From Actinacidiphila sp965342175 (lineage in GTDB: Bacteria; Actinomycetota; Actinomycetes; Streptomycetales; Streptomycetaceae), in assembly GCF_965342175.1 (NCBI RefSeq), contig NZ_CBDRBL010000030.1:8180-72179 (forward strand): a stretch of 64,000 nt of DNA, read 5' to 3'. Below are positions 8,127-16,760 of this stretch, piece by piece; within the stretch, counting starts at the first letter, position 1; each line of letters begins with the position of its first letter. The notes under the pieces were generated by a model. It was not told the DNA's origin and searched no databases. It saw only the letters and a program-made list of their open reading frames with translations. Made by a program: the position numbers and the translations under genes.

Positions 8127-8855
8127 TCACCCCACGGAGACCACCACGGTTTGCCCCGCTTTGTCGTGCAGGCACTGGCGATACGGCTTGTCCCAGGTGC
8201 ACCAGAGCACTTCGATGACCCAGAAGACCTCACCGCAGCACGGGACGATCGGCACCAGCGAGTAGACCGACTCCCGCTTCAGCGCCGCCGGGGCCGTCGG
8301 CTTGGCGCCGTCGGCGAGCATGCCGACGCGCACCCGCAACAGCTTCTTGCCGAGGCTCTGCCCGTACCGGGTGAGCATGAACACCTGGTAGGCCAGATAG
8401 ACCACGGCGTAGATCACGCTCTGGGAGAACACCGCGCCGGTGGCGTTGTAGTCGTAGTTCCAGATCAGCCCGGTGAGGCCGTAGACGGGGATGCCGATGA
8501 CGAGCGCGTCGACGATGCGTGCGGCCAGCCTGCGCCCCCGGTTCGCCAACGGGGGCATGCCCGCAAGGGGATCCGGCTCCCCCATGCCGTAGGAGCCGCT
8601 CGCGTACGGGTCGCCCCCACCGCCGTAGGCCGGCCGGTCGTAGGGCGAGCCGCCTGGTGCGGACGGGTACGGCGGCGGGTACGCCTGCCGCCCGGGCGGC
8701 GGCTGCTGCCCCGGGGGCTCCTGCCCGGGCTCCTGCCCGGGCGGCTGCTCACCGGGCAGGCCGCCGGGCGGTGACTGCCCGGCCGACGGCTGCGCGGGCC
8801 CGGACGGCTCCCGGGGCGGCTTGGCGTACGGGTCCTCGGGCTGGTCGGTGCTCAT
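8127..8855 (-). CDS. RDD family membrane protein (second of three)
   Basis: 242 residues. A disordered N-terminus (about 1-105) is rich in Pro, Gly and Gln (GEQPPGQEPGQEPPGQQPPPG). The RDD domain follows: NRGRRLAARIVDALVIGIPVYGL, then membrane segments, GQSLGKKLLRVRVGML and DKPYRQCLHDKAGQTVVV. It resembles its neighbours at 7390 and 8912, most clearly in the C-terminal W-x-KPYRQC-x-HDKA motif, so the three look like tandem duplicates. The ATG at 8855 begins MSTDQPEDPY, a typical start for this family. Confidence 0.84.
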   Translation of the reverse strand: MSTDQPEDPYAKPPREPSGPAQPSAGQSPPGGLPGEQPPGQEPGQEPPGQQPPPGRQAYPPPYPSAPGGSPYDRPAYGGGGDPYASGSYGMGEPDPLAGMPPLANRGRRLAARIVDALVIGIPVYGLTGLIWNYDYNATGAVFSQSVIYAVVYLAYQVFMLTRYGQSLGKKLLRVRVGMLADGAKPTAPAALKRESVYSLVPIVPCCGEVFWVIEVLWCTWDKPYRQCLHDKAGQTVVVSVG

Positions 8856-8911
8856 GTCCCGAGTGAAACCCGGACGATACGGCCGCGCCTCCGGCGGGGG
8901 CCGTTCGGGTG

Positions 8912-10129
8912 TCAGCGCTCGCGGGCCACGAAGGTGCGCGCCGCCTTGTCGTGCCAGCACTGCCGCCACGGCCGGTCGAACAGGCACCACGCCAGCCCCA
9001 GGAAGCCGACGACGAGCGCGTCCAGCACCGTACGGGTGAGCCACCGGCGCAGCGCCTGCCCGAAGCCCGGCTCGTACTGGCTCTCGATGTCCAGCACGCG
9101 CAGGCCGAGCAGCTTCTTGCCGAGGGTGCGGCCCCACTTTGCGGTGGGCAGCACCTCGTACAGCAGCCCGGTGACGAGCGCGACGGCGGCGACGATGCCC
9201 AGGTAGACGCCCGTCGTGCCGTCCACCAGCCAGACCGTCACCTCCTCGCCCGTCAGCCGGGCGGCGTCCACCTTGTCGCGCAGGTGCTCGTACGCCGCCG
9301 TCCCCAGCGGCATCGCGGCCGCCGCGACGACCGCGCCCACCACGACGGTGTCGATCAGCCGGGCCACCAGCCGCTTCCCGAGAGAGGCGGGGCGTGCCTG
9401 GTCCCGCGCGGAGGCGAACGGGTCGTCGGCGACCGGACGCCACGGTGCCGGGGTCGCGGACTCGCCGCCCTGCGAGGGGACCTGACGGGCCAGATCGTGC
9501 ACCTGCTGCGCCCAGGGGACGGCCGCGGCCGGCTGCCGGGGCGCGGGGCTCTCGGCCGGCGCGGCAGCGGGGGCCTGGGGCGCGGGGGCCGGTGCCGCGG
9601 CGGCCCGGGGGGCGGGTGCGGGCGCGGCCGGTGCGGGAGCCGGGGCCGGTACGGGCGCGACGGCCTGTTCCGCACGTTCGGGGGCGCCCCACGACACACG
9701 GGGCGCGGGGTCCTGCCGGGCCAGGTCGGCGCCCCACGCCCGCTCCGGAGCGGCCTCCGCGAGGGGCTCCTGGGGCGCCGGCCGGGGCGGCAGTCCGGTG
9801 ACGGTATCGGGTCCGCGTTCGGCCCGCGGCGCCCGCGGGTCCTCGTCCAGGAACATCGGCCCAGACTCCTCCAGCGCGGGGGTCCGCGGCGTCGCGACCG
9901 CCTGGGGGGTGTCCGGCACGGAGGGCGTGGGCGGCGGCGCGATGGCCGGTCCCGCCGCCGCCACGGCCGTGCCCGAGGGCGGCGCGAGGTCCTCGCCCGG
10001 CTGCGGCGCGGGGCGGCTCGTGCCGGGCACCCACGAGGACCCGTTCCAGTACCGGATGTAGCCCGGGATGGACGGGTCCGGGTAGTACCCGGGTCCGGGC
10101 ATACTCCCGCCGCTGCTACCGGAGGTCAT
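8912..10129 (-). CDS. RDD family protein with N-terminal DUF2510 domain
   Basis: 405 residues. The N-terminus carries a DUF2510-like segment (PGPGYYPDPSIPGYIRYWNGSSWV, residues about 11-35), a short Trp-containing module common on actinobacterial membrane proteins. A long Ala/Pro-rich linker (about 50-230) and an RDD domain follow (SLGKRLVARLIDTVVVGAVV, GRTLGKKLLGLRVLDI, DRPWRQCWHDKAARTFV). The ATG at 10129 has GGGGAG 9 nt upstream and is preferred over a TTG at 10138. It heads the three-gene RDD series, with gaps of 56 and 80 bp. Confidence 0.84.
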   Translation of the reverse strand: MTSGSSGGSMPGPGYYPDPSIPGYIRYWNGSSWVPGTSRPAPQPGEDLAPPSGTAVAAAGPAIAPPPTPSVPDTPQAVATPRTPALEESGPMFLDEDPRAPRAERGPDTVTGLPPRPAPQEPLAEAAPERAWGADLARQDPAPRVSWGAPERAEQAVAPVPAPAPAPAAPAPAPRAAAAPAPAPQAPAAAPAESPAPRQPAAAVPWAQQVHDLARQVPSQGGESATPAPWRPVADDPFASARDQARPASLGKRLVARLIDTVVVGAVVAAAAMPLGTAAYEHLRDKVDAARLTGEEVTVWLVDGTTGVYLGIVAAVALVTGLLYEVLPTAKWGRTLGKKLLGLRVLDIESQYEPGFGQALRRWLTRTVLDALVVGFLGLAWCLFDRPWRQCWHDKAARTFVARER

Positions 10130-10586
10130 CCGTGACAACTCCCCTCACGACCGACACGCTCGACCAGCCCGCCGTCCCCCGGCGTGCAAGGAGGACACTA
10201 ACGAAGAACGCGGCGGGCGGACGAAAGAAACGATCCACGGGCGATGATCGGCATTCCGGGGCAAATCCCGGCGGCCGAACCGATACGCTTCCGAACTGAC
10301 GCCGCCTCGGACGGACGGGGGCACGCGCGCCGCGGAGTCGTGCGCGCGGCGGGGGCGGAAACGGGATCACCGTCGACAACCGGGCGCACCCCGTGCGGAG
10401 CGGACGCCGGCATTCCGTGTGTACCGCATGCATCTCGCGTGTGCCAGGCATTCGGGAAAAGTCCTTCCGATCGCCGGAACCCGCGTCATGGTGAGGGCCG
10501 TATGCGCTCTCTCCCGGTGCGGGCCCCGCGCGGCATCCGCCGCGCAGCGCCGCCAGGGGCCTTCGCGCCGAGGAAAGGACGACGAG
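10130..10586. other. Divergent intergenic region before ssgG
   Basis: 457 bp between the RDD/DUF2510 gene and the SsgA-like gene. It must hold both promoters. I see no strong hairpin, long palindrome or RNA gene. The GC content is somewhat lower around 10240-10290 and 10400-10470 than in flanking genes. Confidence 0.4.
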
Positions 10587-11072
10587 ATGCACACTGTGGT
10601 CGAACGCGAACTGGAGATGCACCTGGTGCTGTCGCCCGAGCGGAGCATCCCCGTACCGGCCATGCTGGCCTACCGGGCCGAGGATCCCTTCGCCGTGCAC
10701 ATCGCCTTCCACCTCGGCTCGGGCTCCCCGGTCAACTGGACTTTCGCCCGGGAGCTGCTGGTCGAGGGGGTGTTCCGGCCGAGCGGACACGGCGACGTGC
10801 GGATCTGGCCGACCAAGACGGACGGGCGCAGCGTGATCTGCATGGCCCTCAGCTCGCCGGACGGCACCGCGCTGCTGGAGGCGCCCTCGCACCCGGTGGC
10901 GGCGTGGCTGGAGCGCACGCTGCGGGCGGTGCCGCCGGGGACGGAGCTGGACCACCTGTCCATGGACGAGCGGCTGGACGAGCTGCTCGCCCCGGCCGCC
11001 GGCGAGGGCGGTCTCGACGAGCGCCGCCCGCGCGACCCGCGGCACGGCTCCGACGGACCGCCGGACGCCTGA
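10587..11072 (+). CDS. ssgG: SsgA-like sporulation/cell division regulator (SALP)
   Basis: 161 residues. The family core is clear: VVERELEMHLVLSPERSIPVPAMLAYR, DPFAVHIAFHLGSGSPVNWTFARELLVEGVF and GDVRIWP. SALPs occur only in morphologically complex actinobacteria and control septum placement and spore-wall events through FtsZ/SsgB. The polar C-terminal tail (GGLDERRPRDPRHGSDG) is not conserved in the family. AGGAAAGG lies upstream of the ATG at 10587. The symbol ssgG rests on gene order (next to an FAD oxidase and hppD), not on alignment. Confidence 0.88.
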   Translation: MHTVVERELEMHLVLSPERSIPVPAMLAYRAEDPFAVHIAFHLGSGSPVNWTFARELLVEGVFRPSGHGDVRIWPTKTDGRSVICMALSSPDGTALLEAPSHPVAAWLERTLRAVPPGTELDHLSMDERLDELLAPAAGEGGLDERRPRDPRHGSDGPPDA

Positions 11073-11184
11073 GCGGCCGGACGCGCGTACACCCGCCCGA
11101 ACCGCCGGACGCCCGACCGCCGGACGCCCGGGGCGAGGCCCGCGGGGCCCGGCGGCGGCCGCAGCGGCGGGCTCGGCGGCGGGC

Positions 11185-12552
11185 TCAGAACACCTTGCCC
11201 GGGTTGAGGATGCCGAGCGGGTCGAAGACGGCCTTGATGCCGCGCTGCATCTCCAGCCCCACCGGGCCGAGTTCGCGCGCCAGCCACTCGCGTTTGAGGA
11301 CCCCGACGCCGTGCTCCCCGGTGATCGTGCCGCCGAGCTCCAGGCCGAGGGCCATGATCTCGTCGAAGGACTCGCGGGCCCGGCCGGACTCCTCCGGATC
11401 GGCGGCGTCGAAGCAGACCACGGGGTGGGTGTTGCCGTCCCCGGCGTGCGCGCACACCCCGATCGTCAGGTCGTGCTTGCGGGCGATCGCCGCGACCCCG
11501 TCCAGCATCGCGGCGAGCCTGCCGCGCGGCACGCACACGTCGTCGATCATCGTGGCCGTGGAGACCCGCTCCAGCGCGGGCAGCGCCAACCGCCGCGCCT
11601 GCAGCAGCATCTCGGACTCCGCCGCGTCCTCGGCGGGCACCACCTGCGTCGCCCCGGCGGCCGTGCACAACGCTCCCACCGCGGCCAGGTCGGCGGCGGG
11701 GTCGGGGGTGTCGAAGGCGGCGAGCAGCAGCGCCTCGGTGGACTCGGGCAGGCCCATGTTCGTCATCGTGTTGACGGCGCGCACGGTCGTGCCGTCCATC
11801 AGCTCCAGCAACGAGGGCACGTGCCCGCCGGCCATGATGTCGCAGACGGCCGCGCAGGCCTCCTCCGCCGAGGGGAACTCGGCCACCAGGGCCAGCTGGG
11901 CGGGCGGCGCGGGCTTGAGCGCCAGCACGGCCCGCACCACGATGCCGAGGCTGCCCTCGGAGCCGACGAACAGCCGGGTCAGGTCGTATCCGGCGACGCC
12001 CTTGGCGGTGCGCCGGCCGGTGCGCAGCAGCCGCCCGTCGGCCAGGACGACTTCCAGGCCGAGCACGTACTCGGCGGTGACCCCGTACTTGACACAGCAC
12101 AGGCCTCCGGAGCCGGTGCCGATGTTGCCGCCGATGGTGCACTGCTCCCAACTGGAGGGGTCCGGTGGGTAGTACAGGCCCCGCTCGGCGACGGCGCGGG
12201 ACAGGGCGGCGTTGACGACGCCCGGCTCGACGACCGCGACGCGGTCGACGGGGTCGATCTCCAGGACGCGGTCCATCCTGGTCAGGGAGAGCACGATGCA
12301 GCCGTCGGTGGCGTTGGCGGCGCCCGACAGGCCGGTACGGGCTCCTTGCGGCACGACGGGCACCCGCAGGGCCGTGGCGGTCCGCATGACGTGCTGGACC
12401 TGCTCCACGGTGCGCGGCAGAACGACCACCGCGGGCGCCCCTGAGGGGCAGAAGCTCGCCATGTCGTTCGCGTAGGAGGCGGTGACGTCGGGATCGACGA
12501 GGATGGCCTCGTCGGGGAGCCCGGCGCGCAGCCGGTCGATGAGATCGCCCAT
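11185..12552 (-). CDS. FAD-linked oxidase (glycolate oxidase GlcD / D-lactate dehydrogenase type)
   Basis: 455 residues, PCMH/VAO fold. The N-terminal FAD-binding domain contains VVLPRTVEQVQHVM, the pyrophosphate loop VPQGARTGLSG, CTIGGNIGTGSGG and VGSEGSLGIV. The C-terminal half has the conserved HAGDGNTHP and the final GGTITGEHGVGVLKR, which contain histidines that line the active site in this family. It probably oxidises a 2-hydroxy acid such as glycolate or D-lactate, but the substrate cannot be read from sequence. The 112 bp between it and ssgG hold no gene. Confidence 0.9.
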   Translation of the reverse strand: MGDLIDRLRAGLPDEAILVDPDVTASYANDMASFCPSGAPAVVVLPRTVEQVQHVMRTATALRVPVVPQGARTGLSGAANATDGCIVLSLTRMDRVLEIDPVDRVAVVEPGVVNAALSRAVAERGLYYPPDPSSWEQCTIGGNIGTGSGGLCCVKYGVTAEYVLGLEVVLADGRLLRTGRRTAKGVAGYDLTRLFVGSEGSLGIVVRAVLALKPAPPAQLALVAEFPSAEEACAAVCDIMAGGHVPSLLELMDGTTVRAVNTMTNMGLPESTEALLLAAFDTPDPAADLAAVGALCTAAGATQVVPAEDAAESEMLLQARRLALPALERVSTATMIDDVCVPRGRLAAMLDGVAAIARKHDLTIGVCAHAGDGNTHPVVCFDAADPEESGRARESFDEIMALGLELGGTITGEHGVGVLKREWLARELGPVGLEMQRGIKAVFDPLGILNPGKVF

Positions 12553-12678
12553 GCGTCCAGCTTCGCACCGCGCCGCCGCCCGGGGAAGATCGCGTCACGG
12601 GGCGGATCGGTTCCGGGGCGCGTTGCGGGTGTGCGTGAGTATCCGTACGGATGGTGGCCCGGGCACCACCCGGCGAGG

Positions 12679-13119
12679 ATGACCGACGTGACGGAGACGA
12701 CGGACAGGACGGGCACGACGGGCGCGACGGGCACGACGGGCGCGACGGGTGCCCGGGACGCGGAGCAGGTGCGGCGGCACGGGCGCAGGATCGTGGTGCG
12801 CTGCGTGTGGGCGGTCGTGCTGCTCGCCCCGCCGGTGGTGCTGTGGGTCATGGGCGCGGTGGACGCGGCGCGGCACGCGAGCCCCACGGACTGGGCCGGC
12901 AACCACCGCACCAAGGTGGCCCTGGAGAACGCGGCCGTGCTCATCGGGGGTCTGCCCGCGGCGGGTACGGTGGCCGGCGCGCTCGCCGGGGCGCTGCGGC
13001 GGCCGCCGCGCACGGGGCTGTGGGCGGCGACGGGGGCGGTGCTGGGGGCGCTGGCGTTGTGGGCGTTCGGCGCGTACGCGCTCGTGATGGCCTTCCGCCA
13101 CTTCAGGCTCGTCTTCTGA
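12679..13119 (+). CDS. Small integral membrane protein, unknown
   Basis: 146 residues. The Thr/Gly/Ala-rich N-terminus (TGTTGATGTTGATGA) is encoded by short repeats of about 9 bp. Three hydrophobic segments follow: VRCVWAVVLLAPPVVLWVMGAV, ENAAVLIGGLPAAGTVAGALAGAL and TGLWAATGAVLGALALWAFGAYALVMAF. GGCGAGG abuts the ATG at 12679, which is too close. A GTG at 12688 sits at the correct 9-nt spacing, so translation may start there and lose MTD. No known domain is recognised. Confidence 0.65.
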   Translation: MTDVTETTDRTGTTGATGTTGATGARDAEQVRRHGRRIVVRCVWAVVLLAPPVVLWVMGAVDAARHASPTDWAGNHRTKVALENAAVLIGGLPAAGTVAGALAGALRRPPRTGLWAATGAVLGALALWAFGAYALVMAFRHFRLVF

Positions 13120-13127
13120 CGGCGGCC

Positions 13128-13172
13128 GGTGCCGGTCCACGCCCCTCCCCCGTGGGGGCACGGACCGGCGCC
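13128..13172. terminator. Hairpin between convergent membrane-protein gene and hppD
   Basis: GGTGCCGGTCC (13128-13138) pairs with GGACCGGCGCC (13162-13172) with one wobble, and the loop holds a further CCCCC/GGGGG pairing. It lies between stop codons at 13119 and 13193, so it can act on both strands. Confidence 0.7.
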
Positions 13173-13192
13173 GGAGTCCGCCGTGTCGGCGA

Positions 13193-14338
13193 TCAGAGGT
13201 TGCCGCGGCGCTCCTGCTCGCGCTCGATCGCCTCGAAGAGCGCCTTGAAGTTGCCCTTGCCGAAGCCCATCGAACCGTGCCGCTCGATCATTTCGAAGAA
13301 GACGGTCGGGCGATCCTGGACAGGCTTGGTGAAGATCTGCAGCAGGTAGCCGTCTTCGTCCCGGTCTGCCAGGATCTTCAGCTCGCGCAGGGTGTCGATC
13401 GGGACGCGGGTGTCGCCCACCCACTCGCCGAGGGTGTCGTAGTAGGAGTCCGGGGTGTCGAGGAACTCGACGCCGGCGGCGCGCATCGCGCGGACCGAGG
13501 CGACGATGTCGTTGGTGGCGAGGGCGATGTGCTGGACGCCCGGGCCGCCGTAGAACTCGAGGTACTCGTCGATCTGCGACTTCTTCTTGGCGATCGCGGG
13601 CTCGTTGATGGGGAACTTGACCTTCAGCGTGCCGTCCGCGACGACCTTGGACATCAGGGCCGAGTACTCGGTGGCGATGTCGTCACCGACGAACTCCTTC
13701 ATGTTGGTGAAGCCCATGACGCGGTTGTAGAAGGTCACCCAGTCGTTCATCCTGCCGAGTTCGACGTTGCCGACGCAGTGGTCGATCGCCTGGAAGAACC
13801 GCTTGGCCGGGGGCTCCACGATCGGCTCGGCGGCGACGTAGCCGGGCAGGTACGGGCCCTTGTAGGCGCCGCGCTCGACCAGGGTGTGGCGGGTCTCGCC
13901 GTAGGTGGCGATGGCGGCCACGACGACGGTGCCGAACTCGTCGGAGACCTCGTGCGGCTCCTCCAGGCCGGTGGCGCCGTGCGCGAGGGCATAGTCGTAG
14001 GCGGCGCGGACGTCCGGCACCTCCAGGGCCAGGTCCACCACGCCGTCGCCGTGGGCGGCGACGTGCTCCGCCAGGAAGCGGCCGTGGTCGGTGGTGGCCT
14101 TGATGACCGAGGTGAACACGAAGCGGGCGCTCCCGGACTCCAGGACGTAGGAGGCGGTCTCGCGGCTGCCGTTCTCCGGTCCGGAGTAGGCCACGCGCTT
14201 CATGCCGAACGCGGTCGAGTAGTAGTGGGCGGCCTGCTTGGCGTTGCCCACGGCGAAGACGACAGCGTCCATCCCCTTGACCGGGAACGGGTCAGCGTCG
14301 CCGGGGGTGGGGGCCGTGTGATCCAGGGTCTCAGTCAT
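13193..14338 (-). CDS. hppD: 4-hydroxyphenylpyruvate dioxygenase
   Basis: 381 residues, the length of Streptomyces HPPD. It converts 4-hydroxyphenylpyruvate to homogentisate in tyrosine catabolism. Both vicinal-oxygen-chelate halves are present. The iron ligands fall in QAIDHCVGNVEL, GVQHIALATNDI and VFFEMIERHG (two His and one Glu). The C-terminal SMGFGKGNFKALFEAIE helix closes the site. The ATG at 14338 has GAGG 8 nt upstream. The divergent Lrp/AsnC gene 133 bp away is the obvious candidate regulator. Confidence 0.96.
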   Translation of the reverse strand: MTETLDHTAPTPGDADPFPVKGMDAVVFAVGNAKQAAHYYSTAFGMKRVAYSGPENGSRETASYVLESGSARFVFTSVIKATTDHGRFLAEHVAAHGDGVVDLALEVPDVRAAYDYALAHGATGLEEPHEVSDEFGTVVVAAIATYGETRHTLVERGAYKGPYLPGYVAAEPIVEPPAKRFFQAIDHCVGNVELGRMNDWVTFYNRVMGFTNMKEFVGDDIATEYSALMSKVVADGTLKVKFPINEPAIAKKKSQIDEYLEFYGGPGVQHIALATNDIVASVRAMRAAGVEFLDTPDSYYDTLGEWVGDTRVPIDTLRELKILADRDEDGYLLQIFTKPVQDRPTVFFEMIERHGSMGFGKGNFKALFEAIEREQERRGNL

Positions 14339-14397
14339 GGCAGCAGCCTCGCCTGACACTTCAAGGTGCGCAATACTTGTCAGAACCATTGGGCAAT

Positions 14398-14440
14398 CTG
14401 TACAGCGGTACAGCAGATGCAGTTGGCATTCTGTGCACAG
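14398..14440. promoter_or_regulatory. Candidate Lrp operator in the hppD/lrp divergent promoter
   Basis: Two palindromes lie between the divergent starts: CTGTAC-AGCG-GTACAG at 14398-14413 and the perfect CTGTGCACAG at 14431-14440. Just upstream, a GCAATACTTGT / GCAATCTGTAC pair forms an imperfect direct repeat (about 14369-14403). Lrp-type regulators commonly bind such AT-containing palindromes in arrays, and the adjacent lrp gene would be autoregulated. Confidence 0.55.
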
Positions 14441-14471
14441 TGACCACCGTCACGGGAGGGCAGGGGGCGCC

Positions 14472-14948
14472 ATGGGGATCGACCGGCTGGACGGTCGGCT
14501 GATCAAGCTGCTCGCCGAGGAACCCCGGATCGGCGTGCTGGAGGCGTCGCGCCGCCTGGGAGTGGCGCGCGGGACGGTGCAGGCACGACTTGACCGGCTT
14601 CAGGCCAACGGGGTGATCCGCGACTTCGGGCCGCAGGTGGACCCGGCCGCGCTGGGTTATCCGGTGACGGCCTTCGCGACGCTGGAGATCAAGCAGGGAC
14701 AGGGCCCGGACGTGCGGGCGCACCTGGCAGGCGTGCCGGAGGTGCTGGAGCTGCACACCACGACCGGGCAGGGGGACATGCTGTGCCGGCTGGTGGCCCG
14801 CTCGAACGCCGACCTCCAACGTGTGATCGACCGGGTTGTGGGCTTTGATGGCATCGTGCGGGCCTCCACGGCGATCGTCATGGAGAATCCGGTCCCGTTG
14901 CGGATCATCCCGCTGGTCGAGCAGGCGGCGCAGGACGCGGACGCGTAG
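14472..14948 (+). CDS. Lrp/AsnC family transcriptional regulator
   Basis: 158 residues. The N-terminal winged helix-turn-helix (LDGRLIKLLAEEPRIGVLEASRRLGVARGTVQARLDRL, recognition helix about residues 28-40) is followed by the RAM ligand-binding domain (VTAFATLEIKQGQ, VLELHTTTGQGDMLCRLVARSNADLQRVI). The TGQGD turn is where amino acid effectors bind in family members. A strong GGAGGGCAGGGGG precedes the ATG at 14472. It is divergent from hppD, so it probably senses an aromatic amino acid or a catabolite (inference). Confidence 0.92.
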   Translation: MGIDRLDGRLIKLLAEEPRIGVLEASRRLGVARGTVQARLDRLQANGVIRDFGPQVDPAALGYPVTAFATLEIKQGQGPDVRAHLAGVPEVLELHTTTGQGDMLCRLVARSNADLQRVIDRVVGFDGIVRASTAIVMENPVPLRIIPLVEQAAQDADA

Positions 14949-14989
14949 CCGGCACGGAGACGAGGGACGGCGGGGGTGATTCCGGGTGA

Positions 14990-15214
14990 GCTTCTGGGAG
15001 TACCTCGCCGTCCGGCACGGACGCCGCCCCCGTCGTCAACGGCAGGACCCTCGACCGCTGGCCGGCCATCCGCGGCCTGCTCGACCCGCTGTCGGCGAAG
15101 CTCACCAACGCCGTCGGCCGTGAGCTCAACGCGAAGGTCGACGTGGAGGGCGAGGACCCGCACGAGGTGGCCAAGGCCTGGCTGGTGAAGGAGGGCTTCA
15201 TCACGGCGGGCTGA
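14990..15214 (+). pseudogene. C-terminal remnant of an osmoprotectant ABC substrate-binding protein
   Basis: An open stretch ending at TGA 15212-15214 reads RTLDRWPAIRGLLDPLSAKL, then TNAVGRELNAKVDVEGEDPHEVAKAWLVKEGFI. This is the typical C-terminal end of OpuAC/ProX-type glycine betaine/choline-binding proteins. There is no start codon or upstream domain, and an in-frame TGA sits at 14987-14989. Only about the last 65 residues survive between lrp and the S16-type gene, so this is a deletion remnant. Confidence 0.75.
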
Positions 15215-15236
15215 GCGGCGCACCGGTGGGCGGGCC

Positions 15237-16025
15237 TCAGCAGCTGGGGACCTTGCCTCCGGTGTCGAGGGCTTCCAGGGCGTCGACCGCGCCGTCGAGG
15301 GTGGTGACGGGCACCAGCCGCAGTCCCTTGGGGAGTTCGGACTTGGCGTCGGCGCACTCGGCCTTCGGGACGAGGAAGACGGTCGCGCCGTCGCGCCGCG
15401 CGGCCTGCTCCTTGAGCGGGACACCGCCGACCGGCCCGACCTTGCCGTCGGCGGTGATCGTCCCCGTGCCGGCGATCCTGCGGCCGCCGGTGAGGTCGCC
15501 GCCGCGGCCGTTGCCCTCGATCTTGTCGATGATGCCCAGGCTGAACATCAGGCCCGCGCTGGGCCCGCCGACGTCCGCGAGGTGGAGGGTGACGTCGACC
15601 TCCGAGGGGGACAGCCGCAGCTGCCGCAGGGCCGCGGCGGTCGCGTCCTGCTGGGACTCCGTCATCTCCGCCCGGTTGTGGCGCTCGATCTCCTTGACCG
15701 TGCCGCCGGTCGGGTACACCGCGTCGCGCGGCATCACGGCCTGGTCGGTGGCGAACCAGGCCGTGAGGACGTCATCGAAGCGGACGACCGCGTCCGGGTT
15801 GGTCGCCGCGATGGTCGTCATCCGCAACTGCCCCGAGGTCTCGCGGGTCTCGGTGCCGGTGATCGTGATCACCGGCTTGCCCTGGTCGTCGCCGAGCACG
15901 TCGGCCGTGAGCCCCGGCATGACGATCGAGATCGGCAGCGGCGCGAACAGGGCCACCGCCAGCAGCACGGCCACGAGCGCGGCGCAGAGGGCGAGGATCC
16001 GGTTCCGGGCGGAGACGAAAGGCAT
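15237..16025 (-). CDS. Membrane-anchored PDZ/Lon-S16-like protease domain protein
   Basis: 262 residues. An N-terminal membrane anchor (ILALCAALVAVLLAVALFAPLP) precedes an extracellular domain related to the proteolytic domain of Lon. The catalytic dyad candidates are Ser156 in DVGGPSAGLMFSLGI and Lys205 in VGPVGGVPLKEQAA, with the intervening GTGTITADGKV strand. The ending, LVPVTTLDGAVDALEAL, is typical. Related actinobacterial proteins usually carry a PDZ domain, but I do not see one clearly here. I chose the ATG at 16025; a GTG at 16043 is possible. Confidence 0.8.
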   Translation of the reverse strand: MPFVSARNRILALCAALVAVLLAVALFAPLPISIVMPGLTADVLGDDQGKPVITITGTETRETSGQLRMTTIAATNPDAVVRFDDVLTAWFATDQAVMPRDAVYPTGGTVKEIERHNRAEMTESQQDATAAALRQLRLSPSEVDVTLHLADVGGPSAGLMFSLGIIDKIEGNGRGGDLTGGRRIAGTGTITADGKVGPVGGVPLKEQAARRDGATVFLVPKAECADAKSELPKGLRLVPVTTLDGAVDALEALDTGGKVPSC

Positions 16026-16094
16026 GAGGTGAATGTAGTTCACGGCGGCGGCCGGCGTGCCGGAGCCCGGTGCGCCCCACCCCCGCGCGAACCC

Positions 16095-16760
16095 TCACCG
16101 CAGGGCGTCGGCGACCTCCACCGCCGCCTCGACGACCCGCGGGCCCACCCGTTCGGGTACCGCGTCGGACAGCATCACCACACCGACGCTGCCCTCCACG
16201 CCCGGCACCCCCACCAGCGGGGCCGCGGCGCCGCTCGCGCCGGCCTCCAGCTCGCCGTGGGTGAGGACGTAGCCGGGGCCCTCGCAGCAGCGCGGATCGG
16301 GCTCGAAGGGCTGCAGGCTGCGCCCGGCCAGGATCGCCCGGCCCGCGGCGCCGCGCTCCAGGGAGTGCCGGAAGCCGGTGCGGTAGGCGACGTGGTAGTC
16401 GGTCCAGCTCGGCTCGACGACCGCCACGGCCAGCGCCTCGCTGCCGTCGACGAGGGTGAGGTGGGCGGTGGCCCCGATGTCCTCGGCGAGGGAGCGCAGG
16501 GCGGGCAGCGCGGCCTCGCGCAGCAGCGGGTGCACCTGGTGTGCCAGCCGCAGCACACCGAGCCCGACGCGGGCGCGCCCGCCGAGGTCGCGGCGGACCA
16601 GGGAGTGCAGTTCCAGGGTGGCGAGGAGGCGGTAGACCACCGTGCGGTTGACGCCCAGCTTCATCGCCAGTTCCGTGACGGTCAGCCCGTGGTCGGTGTC
16701 GGCCAGCAGCTTCAGGACCCGCAGGCCCCGATCAAGTGTCTGAGAGGTCTCCGCGGTCAC
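16095..16760 (-). CDS. IclR family transcriptional regulator
   Basis: 221 residues. The N-terminal winged HTH (TLDRGLRVLKLLADTDHGLTVTELAMKLGVNRTVVYRLLATLELHSLVRRD) is followed by an IclR effector domain (LREAALPALRSLAEDIGATAHLTLVDGSEALAV and GAAGRAILA). The effector domain looks somewhat shortened towards the C-terminus compared with the usual 250 residues. GTG start at 16760. No catabolic operon is adjacent; the nearest metabolic genes are hppD and the S16-like gene, so the target is unknown. Confidence 0.88.
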   Translation of the reverse strand: MTAETSQTLDRGLRVLKLLADTDHGLTVTELAMKLGVNRTVVYRLLATLELHSLVRRDLGGRARVGLGVLRLAHQVHPLLREAALPALRSLAEDIGATAHLTLVDGSEALAVAVVEPSWTDYHVAYRTGFRHSLERGAAGRAILAGRSLQPFEPDPRCCEGPGYVLTHGELEAGASGAAAPLVGVPGVEGSVGVVMLSDAVPERVGPRVVEAAVEVADALR

